Positions 33,076-42,387 are shown, numbered from the stretch's first letter. The stretch: DNA of 64,000 nt from Deltaproteobacteria bacterium (GCA_012729055.1 JAAYDW010000077.1:31127-95126), one strand, 5' to 3'. Notes: a model not told the origin generated them from the sequence alone. Numbers and translations are program-made.

Positions 33076-34578
33076 ATGAATATTGCAAAACTCAACGAAG
33101 ACAGAGCACTGGAGTATCCGGAATTAACCAAGCTGATTTACGCAGAGCAAGAAATCACCAACCGGGAAATCGTCGCCGAGGGAAGAAAGCTGGCCGCGAC
33201 GCTGAAAAACCTCGGCGTGCGGCGCGGCGACCGGGTGATCGTTCAGACGCCCAACTGCCCGGAGGTGCTCTACGCTTTTTCAGCCGCGTGGCGTCTGGGC
33301 GCGGTGATCGTTCCCATCAATTATCTGATCGGCGAAGAAGAAACGGCGTATATTTACCAGGATTCGGGGGCCCGCGTCGTGATCAGCAGCAAACTCTTCT
33401 GGGCGAAAATCCAGGCCTGCCGGAAAAAAGCGCCCGATGTCGCGGCGGTGATCCTCATCGAAGACGACGCGCCGGAAGGGACCTTCTCCTACCGGGCGCT
33501 CACCGGGGCCGCCGGAGAAGAAACGCAGATCGTCGACACGAACGACGACGACATCGCCGCCCTGATTTACACTGCCGGAACCACCGGCAAGCCCAAGGGC
33601 GTTGTCCACACGCACGGGTCGCTTTACGCCAACGCCTACATGCAGCACCACTCCTATCCGCCCACCGACGGAATGACCTATATAGGCATTTTGCCGCTTT
33701 GCCACTCCTACGGCATCGCCTCTTCCAATCTGAGCCTGTTTCGCAACAACCGCACCGTTTTAATGAACACCTTCGATGTCAACGCCATTTTCGCCGCCAT
33801 CGAAAAATACGCCGGCAACATTCTGGGCGCCGTTCCGACCATGTACGTTTACATGCTGCTTTTCCCGGAGCCGAAGAAATACAACCTGAGTTCCATGAAA
33901 TACTGGGCCTGCGGGTCCGCGCCGCTGGCGGTGGAAACGTGGAACAGGTTCAAGGAAGTCTACGGCTTTGAAATCATCGAGGGCTGGGGGCTCACGGAAG
34001 CGGGGGCCAACAATTCCTGCAATCCCTGGGAGGGCAAGAAGAAAATCGGTTCCATCGGCCTGCCGATGACCGGCACGGATATGAAAATTATGGACGATAC
34101 GGGGAAAATTCTGCCGGCCGGCGAAAAAGGCGAAATCGTGATCCGCGGTCCGCAGGTGATGAAAGGCTACTGGAACAAGCCCGAAGAAACGGCGCAGTCG
34201 CTCGTGGACGGCTGGCTGCATACCGGCGACGTGGGCTATGTGGATGAAGACGGCTATTTCTGGATCACCGACCGGAAAAAAGATCTGATCATCAAAGGCG
34301 GAGAAAACATTTCGCCCCGGACGATTGAGGAAGTCCTGTACAGTCATCCCCAGGTGTCCGAAGCGGCGGTGATCGGCGTCAAGGACGAAAAATACGGCGA
34401 GGAGATCAAAGCCTTTGTCGTTTTGCATCCGGGCGAAAAGGCCGCCGCCGAAGATATCGTCGCGTTTTGCCAGACGAAGCTGACCAATTTTCTTCTGCCG
34501 AAATATGTGGTCTTCCTGGAGGCCATGCCCAAGAGCCTGGTGGGAAAGATTCTCAAGACGGAGCTGCGGAAAATGTAG
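33076..34578 (+). CDS. Acyl-CoA synthetase (AMP-forming), long-chain/aromatic acid type
   Basis: Adenylate-forming ligase activating a carboxylic acid with ATP and CoA. ATG 33076 behind AAAGGAGGGG gives 500 residues; the longer track ORF has no ribosome site. The AMP loop YTAGTTGKPKGVVHTHG is near 173-189, the adenine motif GWGLTEAGANN near 308, the hinge DGYFWITDRKKDLIIKGGEN near 395, and the catalytic Lys in GKILKTELRK at the C-terminus. Fits fatty acid or benzoate-like activation feeding the acyl-CoA dehydrogenase. Chain length not decidable. Followed by a GC-rich hairpin. Confidence 0.9.
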   Translation: MNIAKLNEDRALEYPELTKLIYAEQEITNREIVAEGRKLAATLKNLGVRRGDRVIVQTPNCPEVLYAFSAAWRLGAVIVPINYLIGEEETAYIYQDSGARVVISSKLFWAKIQACRKKAPDVAAVILIEDDAPEGTFSYRALTGAAGEETQIVDTNDDDIAALIYTAGTTGKPKGVVHTHGSLYANAYMQHHSYPPTDGMTYIGILPLCHSYGIASSNLSLFRNNRTVLMNTFDVNAIFAAIEKYAGNILGAVPTMYVYMLLFPEPKKYNLSSMKYWACGSAPLAVETWNRFKEVYGFEIIEGWGLTEAGANNSCNPWEGKKKIGSIGLPMTGTDMKIMDDTGKILPAGEKGEIVIRGPQVMKGYWNKPEETAQSLVDGWLHTGDVGYVDEDGYFWITDRKKDLIIKGGENISPRTIEEVLYSHPQVSEAAVIGVKDEKYGEEIKAFVVLHPGEKAAAEDIVAFCQTKLTNFLLPKYVVFLEAMPKSLVGKILKTELRKM

Positions 34579-34608
34579 TTTGCATCCCCTGAACGCGCCG
34601 CCGTCCCC

Positions 34609-34632
34609 GGTCGGCCGGGAGAGCGGCCGGCC
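34609..34632 (+). terminator. Probable GC-rich hairpin terminator of the acyl-CoA ligase gene
   Basis: GGTCGGCCG, 6-base loop, CGGCCGGCC: nine pairs with one G-U, but followed by only TT. Placed 31 bases after the stop codon and before the next promoter. Confidence 0.5.
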
Positions 34633-34668
34633 TTGCGCCGCGGATGAGCTTTCCGTCCGGTCCGCGAG

Positions 34669-34710
34669 GACAGAAACTGTCTTGACAGGAAGCATCCGCA
34701 GCGGGATAAT
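34669..34710 (+). promoter_or_regulatory. Promoter with adjoining dyad for the CrtI-like flavoprotein
   Basis: TTGACA (34682-34687), 17-base spacer, GATAAT (34705-34710). The dyad GACAG-AAA-CTGTC (34669-34681) ends exactly where the -35 begins, a classic place for a regulator to bind. Confidence 0.65.
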
Positions 34711-34739
34711 CCGCGCAACATTCTTTCGGGAGGTGTCTC

Positions 34740-36371
34740 ATGCATCGCAAACTCACAGTCGTAAAATACATTTCGATTCTCCTGCTCCTCTTTTCCCTGA
34801 TCATTGGCGTGGGCGGGTGCGCAACGAAAAACCTGCCGGCGCAAAAGACGGACTATGACGTCATTGTGATCGGCGCCGGCATGGGCGGTCTGTCCGCGGC
34901 CGCGCACCTGGCCGTCAAGGGGCAAAAGGTGCTCGTACTGGAAAAGCACTTTGTGGTGGGCGGCAGCACGTCCAAATTCACGCGCGGCGAATTCACCTTT
35001 GACACGGCGCTGCATGAAATGGCCGGCGGCGGGCCGGGCAAGCTCGATCGCGGCCTGTATCAACTGCTCAAAGTGACGGGCGTTGACCGGAAAGTGCAAC
35101 TTTACGAAGTTCCGCATTTTTACCGGTCCGTTTTCCCCGGCGTGGACATCACCCTTCCCCCCAACTGGGAGGGATTCAAAAGCGAACTCAAGAAAAAATG
35201 GCCCGGAGAAGCCGCGGGCATCGACAAGTTTCACGTTCTCTGCGCGTCCCTGTACGGCGACATGATGGAGCTTAAGGACATCTTCCGCTACGGCGCCGCG
35301 CGCGCGGCGCTCGCGCAGGCAATGGTGCCGCTGCGGCAGGGGACGTTTTTCACATGGAAGGACCGTACGGTCAAAGACCTGATGGATCACTGCTTCAAAG
35401 ATGAGAAGCTCAAAGCGGTGGTTTCGCAGCTCTGGGTCTTTTACGGCGCGCCGGTGGATGCGGAATCCGCGCTGATTTTCATGGCGGCCACCGAAAGCTA
35501 CCTGAGCGACGGCGCCTGGCACATCAAGGGAACGTCCCAGGCGCTGGCCGACGGCTATGCGGCCCGCATCCGTGAACTGGGAGGCGAAATTAAAACCGGC
35601 ACGCTGGTGACGGAAATCCTGCTCCAAAACGGCATGGCGACCGGCGTGCGGACGGCGGACGGCAAAACCTATACCGCGCGCTATGTGGTAGCGAACACGG
35701 ATCCCTATCAACTGGCCTACAAGCTTATCGGCAAGGAAAACCTCCCCGCGGCCTACATCAAAAAACTGGAGGCGATGAAGCCCGCCAACTCCCTGTTCGG
35801 AGTCAATCTGGTGCTGAATCTTGATCTCAAGGCGCGTGGCTTTTCGGATACGGAAATATTCAACAATACGCATCTGGACAGCAGAAAAAATTATGACGCG
35901 ATGATGAAAGGCGACTACGCCAACGGCGCCGTGGCCATCACCGTCTACACCAATCTGGGCGATCCCGTTTATGCGCCTGTGGGAAAGTCGGTCGTCAGGC
36001 TCGATTCTTACTCCAATGTCGCCATCTGGCCCAAAGACCGGGCGGCTTACGCTCGGGCGAAGGCGGAAAAGATTGAGGAACTGATTACGCTTGCGGCGAA
36101 AGTCATTCCCGAGCTCAAAGACCCGAAAAACATTATTTTCAAAGAAGGCTACACCCCCCGGACGATTGAACGGTACACGCTTAACAAAGGCGGCGTCGTT
36201 TACGGGTTCGAGTTGACCCCCGGACAGTGGCAGAAAATGCCCAACACCACACCGATTCCGAATGTATTTGTGGCGAGCAACTGGACGCAGGCATGGCACG
36301 GCGTAGGCGCTTGCCAGGTGAACGGCTGGCGCGCCGCACGCTTGATCCTCGACCGGGAAGAGATTGAATAA
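34740..36371 (+). CDS. Lipoprotein-type CrtI/phytoene desaturase-like FAD oxidoreductase
   Basis: A 543-residue flavoprotein related to phytoene desaturases, carotenoid isomerases and retinol saturases. After a signal sequence (KYISILLLLFSLIIGVGGC) with a candidate lipobox Cys at residue 27, the FAD-binding motif VIVIGAGMGGLSAAAHLAVK starts near 43 and the C-terminal FAD contact NVFVASNWTQAWHGVGACQV lies near 505-525. GGGAGGTG precedes ATG 34740. No carotenoid genes are nearby. No twin-arginine motif is seen, which is odd for an exported FAD protein; the segment could be an uncleaved anchor. Substrate unknown, perhaps a polyunsaturated or polyprenyl lipid. Confidence 0.8.
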   Translation: MHRKLTVVKYISILLLLFSLIIGVGGCATKNLPAQKTDYDVIVIGAGMGGLSAAAHLAVKGQKVLVLEKHFVVGGSTSKFTRGEFTFDTALHEMAGGGPGKLDRGLYQLLKVTGVDRKVQLYEVPHFYRSVFPGVDITLPPNWEGFKSELKKKWPGEAAGIDKFHVLCASLYGDMMELKDIFRYGAARAALAQAMVPLRQGTFFTWKDRTVKDLMDHCFKDEKLKAVVSQLWVFYGAPVDAESALIFMAATESYLSDGAWHIKGTSQALADGYAARIRELGGEIKTGTLVTEILLQNGMATGVRTADGKTYTARYVVANTDPYQLAYKLIGKENLPAAYIKKLEAMKPANSLFGVNLVLNLDLKARGFSDTEIFNNTHLDSRKNYDAMMKGDYANGAVAITVYTNLGDPVYAPVGKSVVRLDSYSNVAIWPKDRAAYARAKAEKIEELITLAAKVIPELKDPKNIIFKEGYTPRTIERYTLNKGGVVYGFELTPGQWQKMPNTTPIPNVFVASNWTQAWHGVGACQVNGWRAARLILDREEIE

Positions 36372-36400
36372 GGCGATACCGGGCGGCTGTTGCGTTCGAA

Positions 36401-36440
36401 AAAGAAGAGAAGGCGGCGTTATTACGACGCCGCCTTCTCT
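36401..36440 (-). terminator. Strong intrinsic terminator of the Usp gene
   Basis: AGAGAAGGCGGCGT, 7-base loop, ACGCCGCCTTCTCT: 14 perfect pairs. On the minus strand it is followed by TCTTTTTCG, so it ends the usp transcript; it also lies after the flavoprotein gene and may stop that transcript. Confidence 0.9.
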
Positions 36441-36460
36441 CTGGTTGGCTGTGAGGTTGA

Positions 36461-36907
36461 TCAGTGCCGGACGAGGAGTACGGGGCTTTTCGCCTCTTCC
36501 ATTACCTTTTCGGATACCTGGCCCATGAGCTTTTTCAACAGGCCGGCTTTGCGATGGGACGGCATGACGATCAGATCAACGCCCTTTTCATCCTGTTCCC
36601 TGAGGATTTCCCGAACCGGATCGCCTTCCCGGATGTCGCTTTCCACCTCGATTTCCCGAACTTCAGGAAATTTGGAAAGTTCCTCCTGCATCATTTCCCT
36701 GACCCGAAGGATTTCGGAATCCTCCGCTTCTCTCATGGTCGACGCATCCAGACAAAAATCTCCGGCGCATTGTGTGATCGGTTCCGCGACGTGCAGCAAA
36801 TACACCTTGGCATGATACTGTTTGGCAAGTTCCAGCGCTTGCTTCAACGCTTCGTCGGAGTCTTCAGAAAAGTCCGTCGGGACGAGAATTCTTTTTGGTG
36901 CAAACAT
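36461..36907 (-). CDS. Universal stress protein (UspA family)
   Basis: A 148-residue cytoplasmic Usp, starting FAPKRILVPTDFSEDSDEAL, the typical first strand and loop. The C-terminal SHRKAGLLKKLMGQVSEKV replaces the first glycine of the ATP motif with Ser but keeps the later pattern, so nucleotide binding is possible. GGGGGGAAGAG precedes the ATG. It ends at a strong terminator and stands alone as a monocistronic gene. It differs clearly from the Usp at 19247. Confidence 0.9.
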   Translation of the reverse strand: MFAPKRILVPTDFSEDSDEALKQALELAKQYHAKVYLLHVAEPITQCAGDFCLDASTMREAEDSEILRVREMMQEELSKFPEVREIEVESDIREGDPVREILREQDEKGVDLIVMPSHRKAGLLKKLMGQVSEKVMEEAKSPVLLVRH

Positions 36908-37283
36908 GACTCTTCCCCCCTTTCATGAATGAACACCTTTTAAACTCGTTGACGCTTGCAACTTTTCCGCGAGACGTCCCCCGTCTCAGAGCGACGGAAG
37001 GATAAGGTCACCCCCTCCCTTTAGTATTTTCTTACATATAATTTGAACACGGAATATAAAAAAACAAGAGGAAGTTTGTTTTGCCGGGAAAGCGCCCCTG
37101 CCGGAAGCCGTTTAAAACCACGGGGCGGGTGCGGCTGGTCGCAGAAGTGGGATGCAATGCAAAATCAGACACATGCGGTTCATGAACCATGAAAATGGAT
37201 GTCCGGGAGGATCGTCGGCGCCCCTTCCCATGCCTCGGACAGTAGAAAGGGAATCAGCATCTTCGGGCGGGCTGCGGAAGCGG
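36908..37283. other. Intergenic region upstream of the second usp gene
   Basis: 376 bases with no credible ORF. It includes a 6-bp hairpin GAGACG-TCCCC-CGTCTC (36971-36987) in the presumed usp leader, and an AT-rich stretch (37020-37080) where the usp promoter would lie, though no exact -35/-10 pair stands out on the minus strand. Confidence 0.4.
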
Positions 37284-37796
37284 CTACGCTTCTTTCGCGA
37301 TCAGGGCGGAGAGGACGTCGGACACGGCATCCTTGTGCTCGACCAGAATCACTTTCACCGCGGCGTTTTTGCCGAAAACGGCTTCCCCCAGCTTTTTGCC
37401 GTCCATATCCAGCCGGCAGCCGAGAACGCGCGGTGCGTGTTCGGCAAGGATCTGTTCGATGTGCCGGTAAAGCCGCTCTGCGCCATCGCTGGAAAACAAC
37501 AACAGGCGGGAAATGCGGTCTTGCTGAAGCTCCGGCGTTTTCTGCCGGAGGGCGGCGAATCCTTTTTCTTCGGCGGCAAGCTTTTGCGCGATTTCTTCAA
37601 ATCCGAGGCGGACGCGCCCCTGCAATCTGGCTTTGGCAATCGCCCGGGCGAGCGCTTCGGTCCAGGCGAGCATCGGCACTTCCAGGCGACCCTGCGGCGA
37701 CAGTTTTATTTGGCGCGCAGCCAGCACTTCGCGGATTTTCTCCGCGCTGTCGTCCGCCTCCAACCGGCGCGGAAAGTTTGTTTCGGACAGGTTCAT
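37284..37796 (-). CDS. Conserved-looking hypothetical protein
   Basis: A 170-residue soluble, charged protein, mostly helical, with no signal peptide, cysteine cluster or named motif I recognise. It opens MNLSETNFPRRLEADDSAEKI and has a middle helix pair (LAWTEALARAIAKARLQGR) and a C-terminal alpha/beta region (LGCRLDMDGKKLGEAVFGK). Good codon bias and high GC in codon position three support coding over the antisense ORFs. It follows uup by 139 bases on the same strand. Function unknown. Confidence 0.6.
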   Translation of the reverse strand: MNLSETNFPRRLEADDSAEKIREVLAARQIKLSPQGRLEVPMLAWTEALARAIAKARLQGRVRLGFEEIAQKLAAEEKGFAALRQKTPELQQDRISRLLLFSSDGAERLYRHIEQILAEHAPRVLGCRLDMDGKKLGEAVFGKNAAVKVILVEHKDAVSDVLSALIAKEA

Positions 37797-37935
37797 AGAT
37801 TCCTTGCACCTCGATCATGGATGTTCTGAACACCCGGGTGATGGGGACCGTAAAAGGGAAAAACCTTCATGTTCCGGTCCCGGGTCTGCACGTTACCGCA
37901 ACGGAAGAGGCTCGGGCCATGACGAGCCTGCCCCT

Positions 37936-39846
37936 TCAGGAGGAGGCGGGGGAATTTGCCCCCGCGAACTTCGCCGCCATGTTCTCCAGTTCGTCCCAGC
38001 GCCGGTACCCCTCCTCCAGTTCCGCTTCCAGCTCTTCGAGGCGGATTTGGACTTGGGCTGCGCGTTTGTGGTCGGGAATTTGATAAAACTCCGGGGACGT
38101 CAGGAGGGCGACAAGCCCCGCTTTTTCCTTTTCCAGCGCTTCAACTTTTTGCGGCAGCTCTTCGAGCTCGCGCGTTTCCCGGAAAGACAGCTTATTTTTT
38201 TCCTTCGGCAGTTTCCCCTTTTTTATTTTTCCCGCCGCCGGTTCCGCGGCCGGTGTTCCGCGCTGGCGAAGCCAGTCGTCATAGCCGCCGACATACTCCT
38301 CCAGCCTGCCTCCGCCTTCCAGTACAATCGTGGAGGTCACAACATTGTTGAGAAACGTCCGGTCGTGGCTGACCAGCAGGATCGTGCCTGAATAGTCCAG
38401 CAGACGATCTTCGAGAAGTTCGAGGGTTTCCGTATCCAGATCGTTGGTCGGTTCATCGAGCACCAGGACGTTGGACGGCCGGCAAAAGAGCCTGGCCAGG
38501 AGAAGGCGATTACGCTCACCGCCCGAAAGAGAGGAAGCCGGCGCGGATATTTGATCCGGCGGGAAAAGGAACTCCTGCAGGTAGCCGACAACATGCCGTG
38601 CCGCGCCGTTGATGAAAACCGTGTCGTTGCCATCCGCAATATTGTTTCGGATCGACTGCGCGTCATCCAACTGCGCGCGGAGCTGATCGAAGTAGGCCGC
38701 GGCAATGTTTGCGCCCAGGCGGACCTTTCCTTCCGAGGCGGGAAGCTCTCCCAGCAGGACTTTCAAGAGCGTGGTCTTGCCCGAACCGTTGGGGCCGATG
38801 ATGCCGACGCGGTCGCCGCGCAAAATCCGCGTCGAGAAAGGGCCGATGATCGTTTTGTCCCCGTAGGCAAAACGGATCTCCTGGGCTTCCACCACCAGTT
38901 TGCCGCTTCGTTCGGACTCGGATACCACGAATGCCGCCCGGCCTTCGCGTTCGCGACGCCGCGCGCGCTCTTCGCGCATGGCCAAGAGCGCGCGGACGCG
39001 GCCTTCATTGCGGGTGCGACGGGCTTTGATTCCCTGGCGGACCCAGACTTCTTCCTTGGCCAGCTTTTTGTCGAAGGTCTGCCACCGGCTTTCCTCCGCC
39101 TCCTGCATGGCCTGGCGACGCGTCAGATAAGTCGAATAATTACAGGAAAAGGAAAACAGCTTTCCCCTGTCGATCTCCACAATGCGCGTGGCAATTTTTT
39201 GCAGAAACATCCGGTCGTGCGTGACGAACAGGAGCGTCTTGGGAAAGTTTTGCAGAAACGTTTCCAGCCAGAGGATGGCGTCGATGTCCAGGTGGTTGGT
39301 GGGTTCGTCCAGAAGCAGGATATCGGGATCCGAGACCAGCGCCCGGGCCAGGAGCACACGGCGTTTCAGTCCGGCCGACAAGGTTTGAAAATCAGCGGCT
39401 CCGTCAAGCGACGCGCGGTCGAGGACCCTTTGCACCTGCCCGGAAAAGTGCCAGGCGCCGGCGGCTTCCAATTGATGCTGGATCTGCTCGATTTTTTTCA
39501 AAAGCCGCCCGTCGCCGCCGGAAGGCAGACGGGAGGAAAGTTCGGAGTATTCATGGAGCAAATCCAGGTGCTCTCTGCCGCCGCCGGCGACGACGTCGTA
39601 AACAGAGCCGGGCAGATCTTCAATGTGCTGCGGCATGAGGCCGATGCGGATATTTCTGTCCAGAACGATTTCGCCCGCATCCGGGGGGATGGCGCCCGAG
39701 AGCAATCCGAGCAGCGTGGATTTGCCCGCGCCGTTTCGCCCCAAAAGGCCGATGCGCTCGCCCGGTTCGATCTGCAGCGATGCCGAGTCGAAGAGCAGCG
39801 GTCCGCCGAAGCTCAGTGAAACATTCTTGATCCAAAGGAGTGCCAT
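37936..39846 (-). CDS. uup: ABC-F family ATPase (Uup-like)
   Basis: Soluble tandem-ATPase of 636 residues acting on the ribosome or on DNA intermediates; no membrane segments. ABC1 has Walker A GLLGRNGAGKSTLLG (about 34-48), signature LSAGLKRR and Walker B ILLLDEPTNHLD. ABC2 has GIIGPNGSGKTTLLK, LSGGERNR and VLVLDEPTNDLD. A basic coiled linker (KARRTRNEGRVRALLAMREE) joins them, and a C-terminal coiled coil (about 560-630) resembles the Uup DNA-binding tail. The first signature has A where G is usual. Between nitronate monooxygenase and the hypothetical gene, all minus. Confidence 0.88.
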   Translation of the reverse strand: MALLWIKNVSLSFGGPLLFDSASLQIEPGERIGLLGRNGAGKSTLLGLLSGAIPPDAGEIVLDRNIRIGLMPQHIEDLPGSVYDVVAGGGREHLDLLHEYSELSSRLPSGGDGRLLKKIEQIQHQLEAAGAWHFSGQVQRVLDRASLDGAADFQTLSAGLKRRVLLARALVSDPDILLLDEPTNHLDIDAILWLETFLQNFPKTLLFVTHDRMFLQKIATRIVEIDRGKLFSFSCNYSTYLTRRQAMQEAEESRWQTFDKKLAKEEVWVRQGIKARRTRNEGRVRALLAMREERARRREREGRAAFVVSESERSGKLVVEAQEIRFAYGDKTIIGPFSTRILRGDRVGIIGPNGSGKTTLLKVLLGELPASEGKVRLGANIAAAYFDQLRAQLDDAQSIRNNIADGNDTVFINGAARHVVGYLQEFLFPPDQISAPASSLSGGERNRLLLARLFCRPSNVLVLDEPTNDLDTETLELLEDRLLDYSGTILLVSHDRTFLNNVVTSTIVLEGGGRLEEYVGGYDDWLRQRGTPAAEPAAGKIKKGKLPKEKNKLSFRETRELEELPQKVEALEKEKAGLVALLTSPEFYQIPDHKRAAQVQIRLEELEAELEEGYRRWDELENMAAKFAGANSPASS

Positions 39847-39973
39847 GCCGCCTTACCGTTCCCGGACTTCCCTCCGGCGCTGCGCTTGCTGTCGGAGAAG
39901 GGGTCTTTTTTTCAGGGTCTTTAACATACTTTCCGCCGGTGCGTACGGCGCGCCTTGCGGCAGGGCCGATCGC

Positions 39974-40864
39974 TCAAGAAACCATTTCACGGATAATCTC
40001 CGCAATCGGTTTGATGTCCCGGATGAGCGCGCCCACCTGGCCCGCTCCCAGCGCGGCGCGTTCGTCGCTGCCGATCTTTGCCGGATTGCGTTCCAGTTCG
40101 GCGCAGACCGTTTCCATGCCGGCTTCAGACAAACGCTTTTGAATCCACGGCGTGAGAATGAGCCGCTGGGCCAGTTTCATATTCGGCAGCGGGATCAGGC
40201 CTGTGCCTCCGTCCGGGCAGTCCAGGATCGCCTGCTTCCACGGTTCGGCCGCCGGGCTTTCGGCGGAAGCCAGAAAACGCGTGCCGATCTGCACGCCCTG
40301 GGCGCCCAGCGCCAGCGCCGCCCGGTAGCCTCGGGAATCGGCGATGCCGCCGGCTGCGACAATCGGAACCTTGACGAAATCGGCGACGAGCGGCACCAGG
40401 ACCATGGTGGAGGATTCGGAATTCAGGGAGCGCAGGCCGCCCGCTTCCGAACCGACCACCACCAGGCCATCCACGCCGGCTTTGACGGCGCTGACGGCAT
40501 GCGCGAGCGCCAGCACCACGTGGATGCCATGCATGCCCAGATCGTGGATGATCGGGTAGATATCGCGGGGAGATCCTACGGATGTCGTGACGGTTTTGAC
40601 GCCCGCGTCCGCCAGAATCTTGAGATATTCTCGGCTGTTGGGATTCATCAGCACGATGTTTGCGCCAAAAGGCTTGTCCGTCAGGCTCCGGACGTCGTCA
40701 AGAAGTTTTCTGACCGTATCCGCTTCGTTGATGAAACCGACGGCCAGAAGCCCGTAACCGCCGGCCTCGGAAACGGCGGCAACCATCCGCGGGCTGTTGA
40801 ACATGCCGACAGGCCCCTGGATAATGGGGTAGCGGCAGCCCAGCATTTTCAGCAATTCCGACAT
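39974..40864 (-). CDS. Nitronate monooxygenase / 2-nitropropane dioxygenase family FMN protein
   Basis: FMN TIM-barrel protein of 296 residues. N-terminal MLGCRYPIIQGPVGMFNSPR is the FMN-contact opening of the family, DGLVVVGSEAGGLRS lies mid-barrel, and VPIVAAGGIADSRGYRAALA with GVQIGTRFLASAES forms the phosphate site. The position of the catalytic His region differs from characterised NMO (here VVGSEAGG where others have EGxEAGGH), so it may be a related FMN reductase such as FabK-like. AAGGAGG precedes the ATG. Function assigned at family level only. Confidence 0.82.
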   Translation of the reverse strand: MSELLKMLGCRYPIIQGPVGMFNSPRMVAAVSEAGGYGLLAVGFINEADTVRKLLDDVRSLTDKPFGANIVLMNPNSREYLKILADAGVKTVTTSVGSPRDIYPIIHDLGMHGIHVVLALAHAVSAVKAGVDGLVVVGSEAGGLRSLNSESSTMVLVPLVADFVKVPIVAAGGIADSRGYRAALALGAQGVQIGTRFLASAESPAAEPWKQAILDCPDGGTGLIPLPNMKLAQRLILTPWIQKRLSEAGMETVCAELERNPAKIGSDERAALGAGQVGALIRDIKPIAEIIREMVS

Positions 40865-41138
40865 AAATCATGCCTCCTTGTTGGGAATGTTTTTTAAAGC
40901 GGCCCAAGCACGTTCATCCGTATCGTCGGGCCCGCGAAAAGTCAAGGTTGCCGTCGGGCTATTTGCTGCGGCGGCCCGGCGAAGGTATATTTTTTCCCTG
41001 AATCGTGGTAAATTGTCATCCAATTCATCGGACGAAGCGCGGCATCACCCCGGATGGATGATGACGGTGCGCGGCGGTTACCAGGACGCGCGTTGCCAGG
41101 AAGGACTTCTTCATTCATGGTCACGGGGGAGATGCCTC

Positions 41139-41711
41139 ATGATTCCTGAACTTCAGCTCAAAGGCGAAATCCAGCTTCGTTTTGCCGCAGAGGACGTCCG
41201 TCGCTCGCAGGTGATTGCCTTTCTGGATAAAAGCCGGCTCCTGGTGGAGCAGACCCGGCCTGCCATCGGCAAGACCGAGCTTCGGTCATTGATCTTTCTT
41301 ACCTATCTCAGAAAAAGGACCGGCCATCAGCGCTTTGGTTTTCAGGCCAGAATTGAAAACGTCATGCCCGAGAGGCAGGTGAACGTCCGGCAGCTCAGCC
41401 AGCCGTTTTTGTGCGATTTGCGCCTGTGGCCGAGAATCGGTTCTGAAACGGTTTTTGTCCGCGCTTTTTGTGAAGACCGTGAAATCCGGGTTTCCGATGT
41501 TTCCGGCGGCGGAACCCATCTCGTGCTTAAGGAAGGCGACTGCGCGTCTCTCGACGTCGGTGCGCTGGTCCAGGTCCGGTTTGTTTTTGAAAAAGGCGAA
41601 ACGACCACCGACGGGAAAATCCTGCAGCGCTGGATGGACAGAGACGGTCTGCGGCATGTGCGCATGAAATTCTTCGGCGAGCCGGAGATCCGGGACTTTC
41701 TCTACCGGTGA
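41139..41711 (+). CDS. PilZ-like domain protein
   Basis: A 190-residue cytoplasmic protein. The C-terminal half carries the PilZ-like motif DVSGGGTHLVLKEGDCASL (about 116-134), matching DxSxxG; an Arg-containing loop that should contact c-di-GMP is seen less clearly (REIRVSD just before it). The N-terminal part (1-95) may be a YcgR-like flagellar-brake domain (PFLCDLRLWPR at its end). ATG 41139 after GGGGGAG is used; the track start 40878 is an open-frame artefact. Convergent with mobB. Likely c-di-GMP effector, but binding is unproven. Confidence 0.75.
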   Translation: MIPELQLKGEIQLRFAAEDVRRSQVIAFLDKSRLLVEQTRPAIGKTELRSLIFLTYLRKRTGHQRFGFQARIENVMPERQVNVRQLSQPFLCDLRLWPRIGSETVFVRAFCEDREIRVSDVSGGGTHLVLKEGDCASLDVGALVQVRFVFEKGETTTDGKILQRWMDRDGLRHVRMKFFGEPEIRDFLYR

Positions 41712-41758
41712 ATTCCGTCCGCGCCGGAATGGAATACTTCAGCGCGGTCGCCGCTGCA

Positions 41759-42271
41759 TCAGAATTCATTGTCGCCGCTGCGTAAAAATTTCTCCACAAT
41801 AAAATCTGCGACTTCCTTGGGATTGTTCAGATTCAGGCAGGGGACGTCGATGTCGAGGGGCGTGTCGGAAGCCACGGCGATCAGGCCGTCTTCCTTTTTG
41901 CTGATCAGGTCCCGCTTGAGTTCCGCGCGGAAGACTTCAATCTTCCGGTAATCGTTGACCTTGAAACCCTCCGTAAGAACGATATCCGCGTCCTTGATGA
42001 ATTTGCCGCGGATTTCCTCGAAGGAGTGGTCGTGATCGACATCCTGGACCAGCGCGAGCTGATGCGGCGACGACACGACGGTCAGGTAAGCTCCCGCTTT
42101 TTTATGCCGGTAGCTGTCCTTGCCTTCGTGGTCGATGTCGAAGCCGTGCTTGTTGTGTTTGATGGTGGCAACCCGATAGCCGCGGCCGGCCAGATCGGAA
42201 ATCAGTTTTTCCAGAAGCGTTGTCTTACCGGAATTGGATTTTCCGACAATGGATACGATGGGTATTCTCAT
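41759..42271 (-). CDS. mobB: Molybdopterin-guanine dinucleotide biosynthesis protein MobB
   Basis: GTP-binding helper of molybdenum cofactor maturation. The 170-residue protein opens with the P-loop SIVGKSNSGKTTLLEKLI (about 7-24), then YRVATIKHNKHGFDIDHEGK, and the switch-like VLTEGFKVNDYRKIEVFR near 99-116, all MobB hallmarks. AAGGAAT precedes the ATG. No moa/mob genes adjoin it. It fits FdhE at 22659 in suggesting Mo/W formate dehydrogenases. Divergent from the pgpA-recA operon. Confidence 0.9.
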   Translation of the reverse strand: MRIPIVSIVGKSNSGKTTLLEKLISDLAGRGYRVATIKHNKHGFDIDHEGKDSYRHKKAGAYLTVVSSPHQLALVQDVDHDHSFEEIRGKFIKDADIVLTEGFKVNDYRKIEVFRAELKRDLISKKEDGLIAVASDTPLDIDVPCLNLNNPKEVADFIVEKFLRSGDNEF

Positions 42272-42359
42272 TTATTCCTTATGATGATTCTGCTGTTTGT
42301 CGTCTTCTAGCATACAATCCGGCAAATGCCAATTTTTGATTTTTCATCGATCAGACGGC

Positions 42360-42387
42360 TTGACATTGCCGCCGGATATGATATAGA
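42360..42387 (+). promoter_or_regulatory. Promoter of the pgpA-cinA-thpR-recA operon
   Basis: TTGACA (42360-42365), 16-base spacer, TATAGA (42382-42387). The -10 lies inside the 18-bp palindrome, so a bound repressor would block it. About 145 bases precede pgpA. Confidence 0.65.

Noticed and set aside
34344-36299. 651-residue minus-strand ORF opposite the flavoprotein
   Set aside because: Shadow of the CrtI-like gene; no domain visible.
40865-41138. Riboswitch upstream of the PilZ-like gene
   Set aside because: No GEMM core or other known aptamer pattern in the 274 bases; only a minor AATTG/CAATT dyad.
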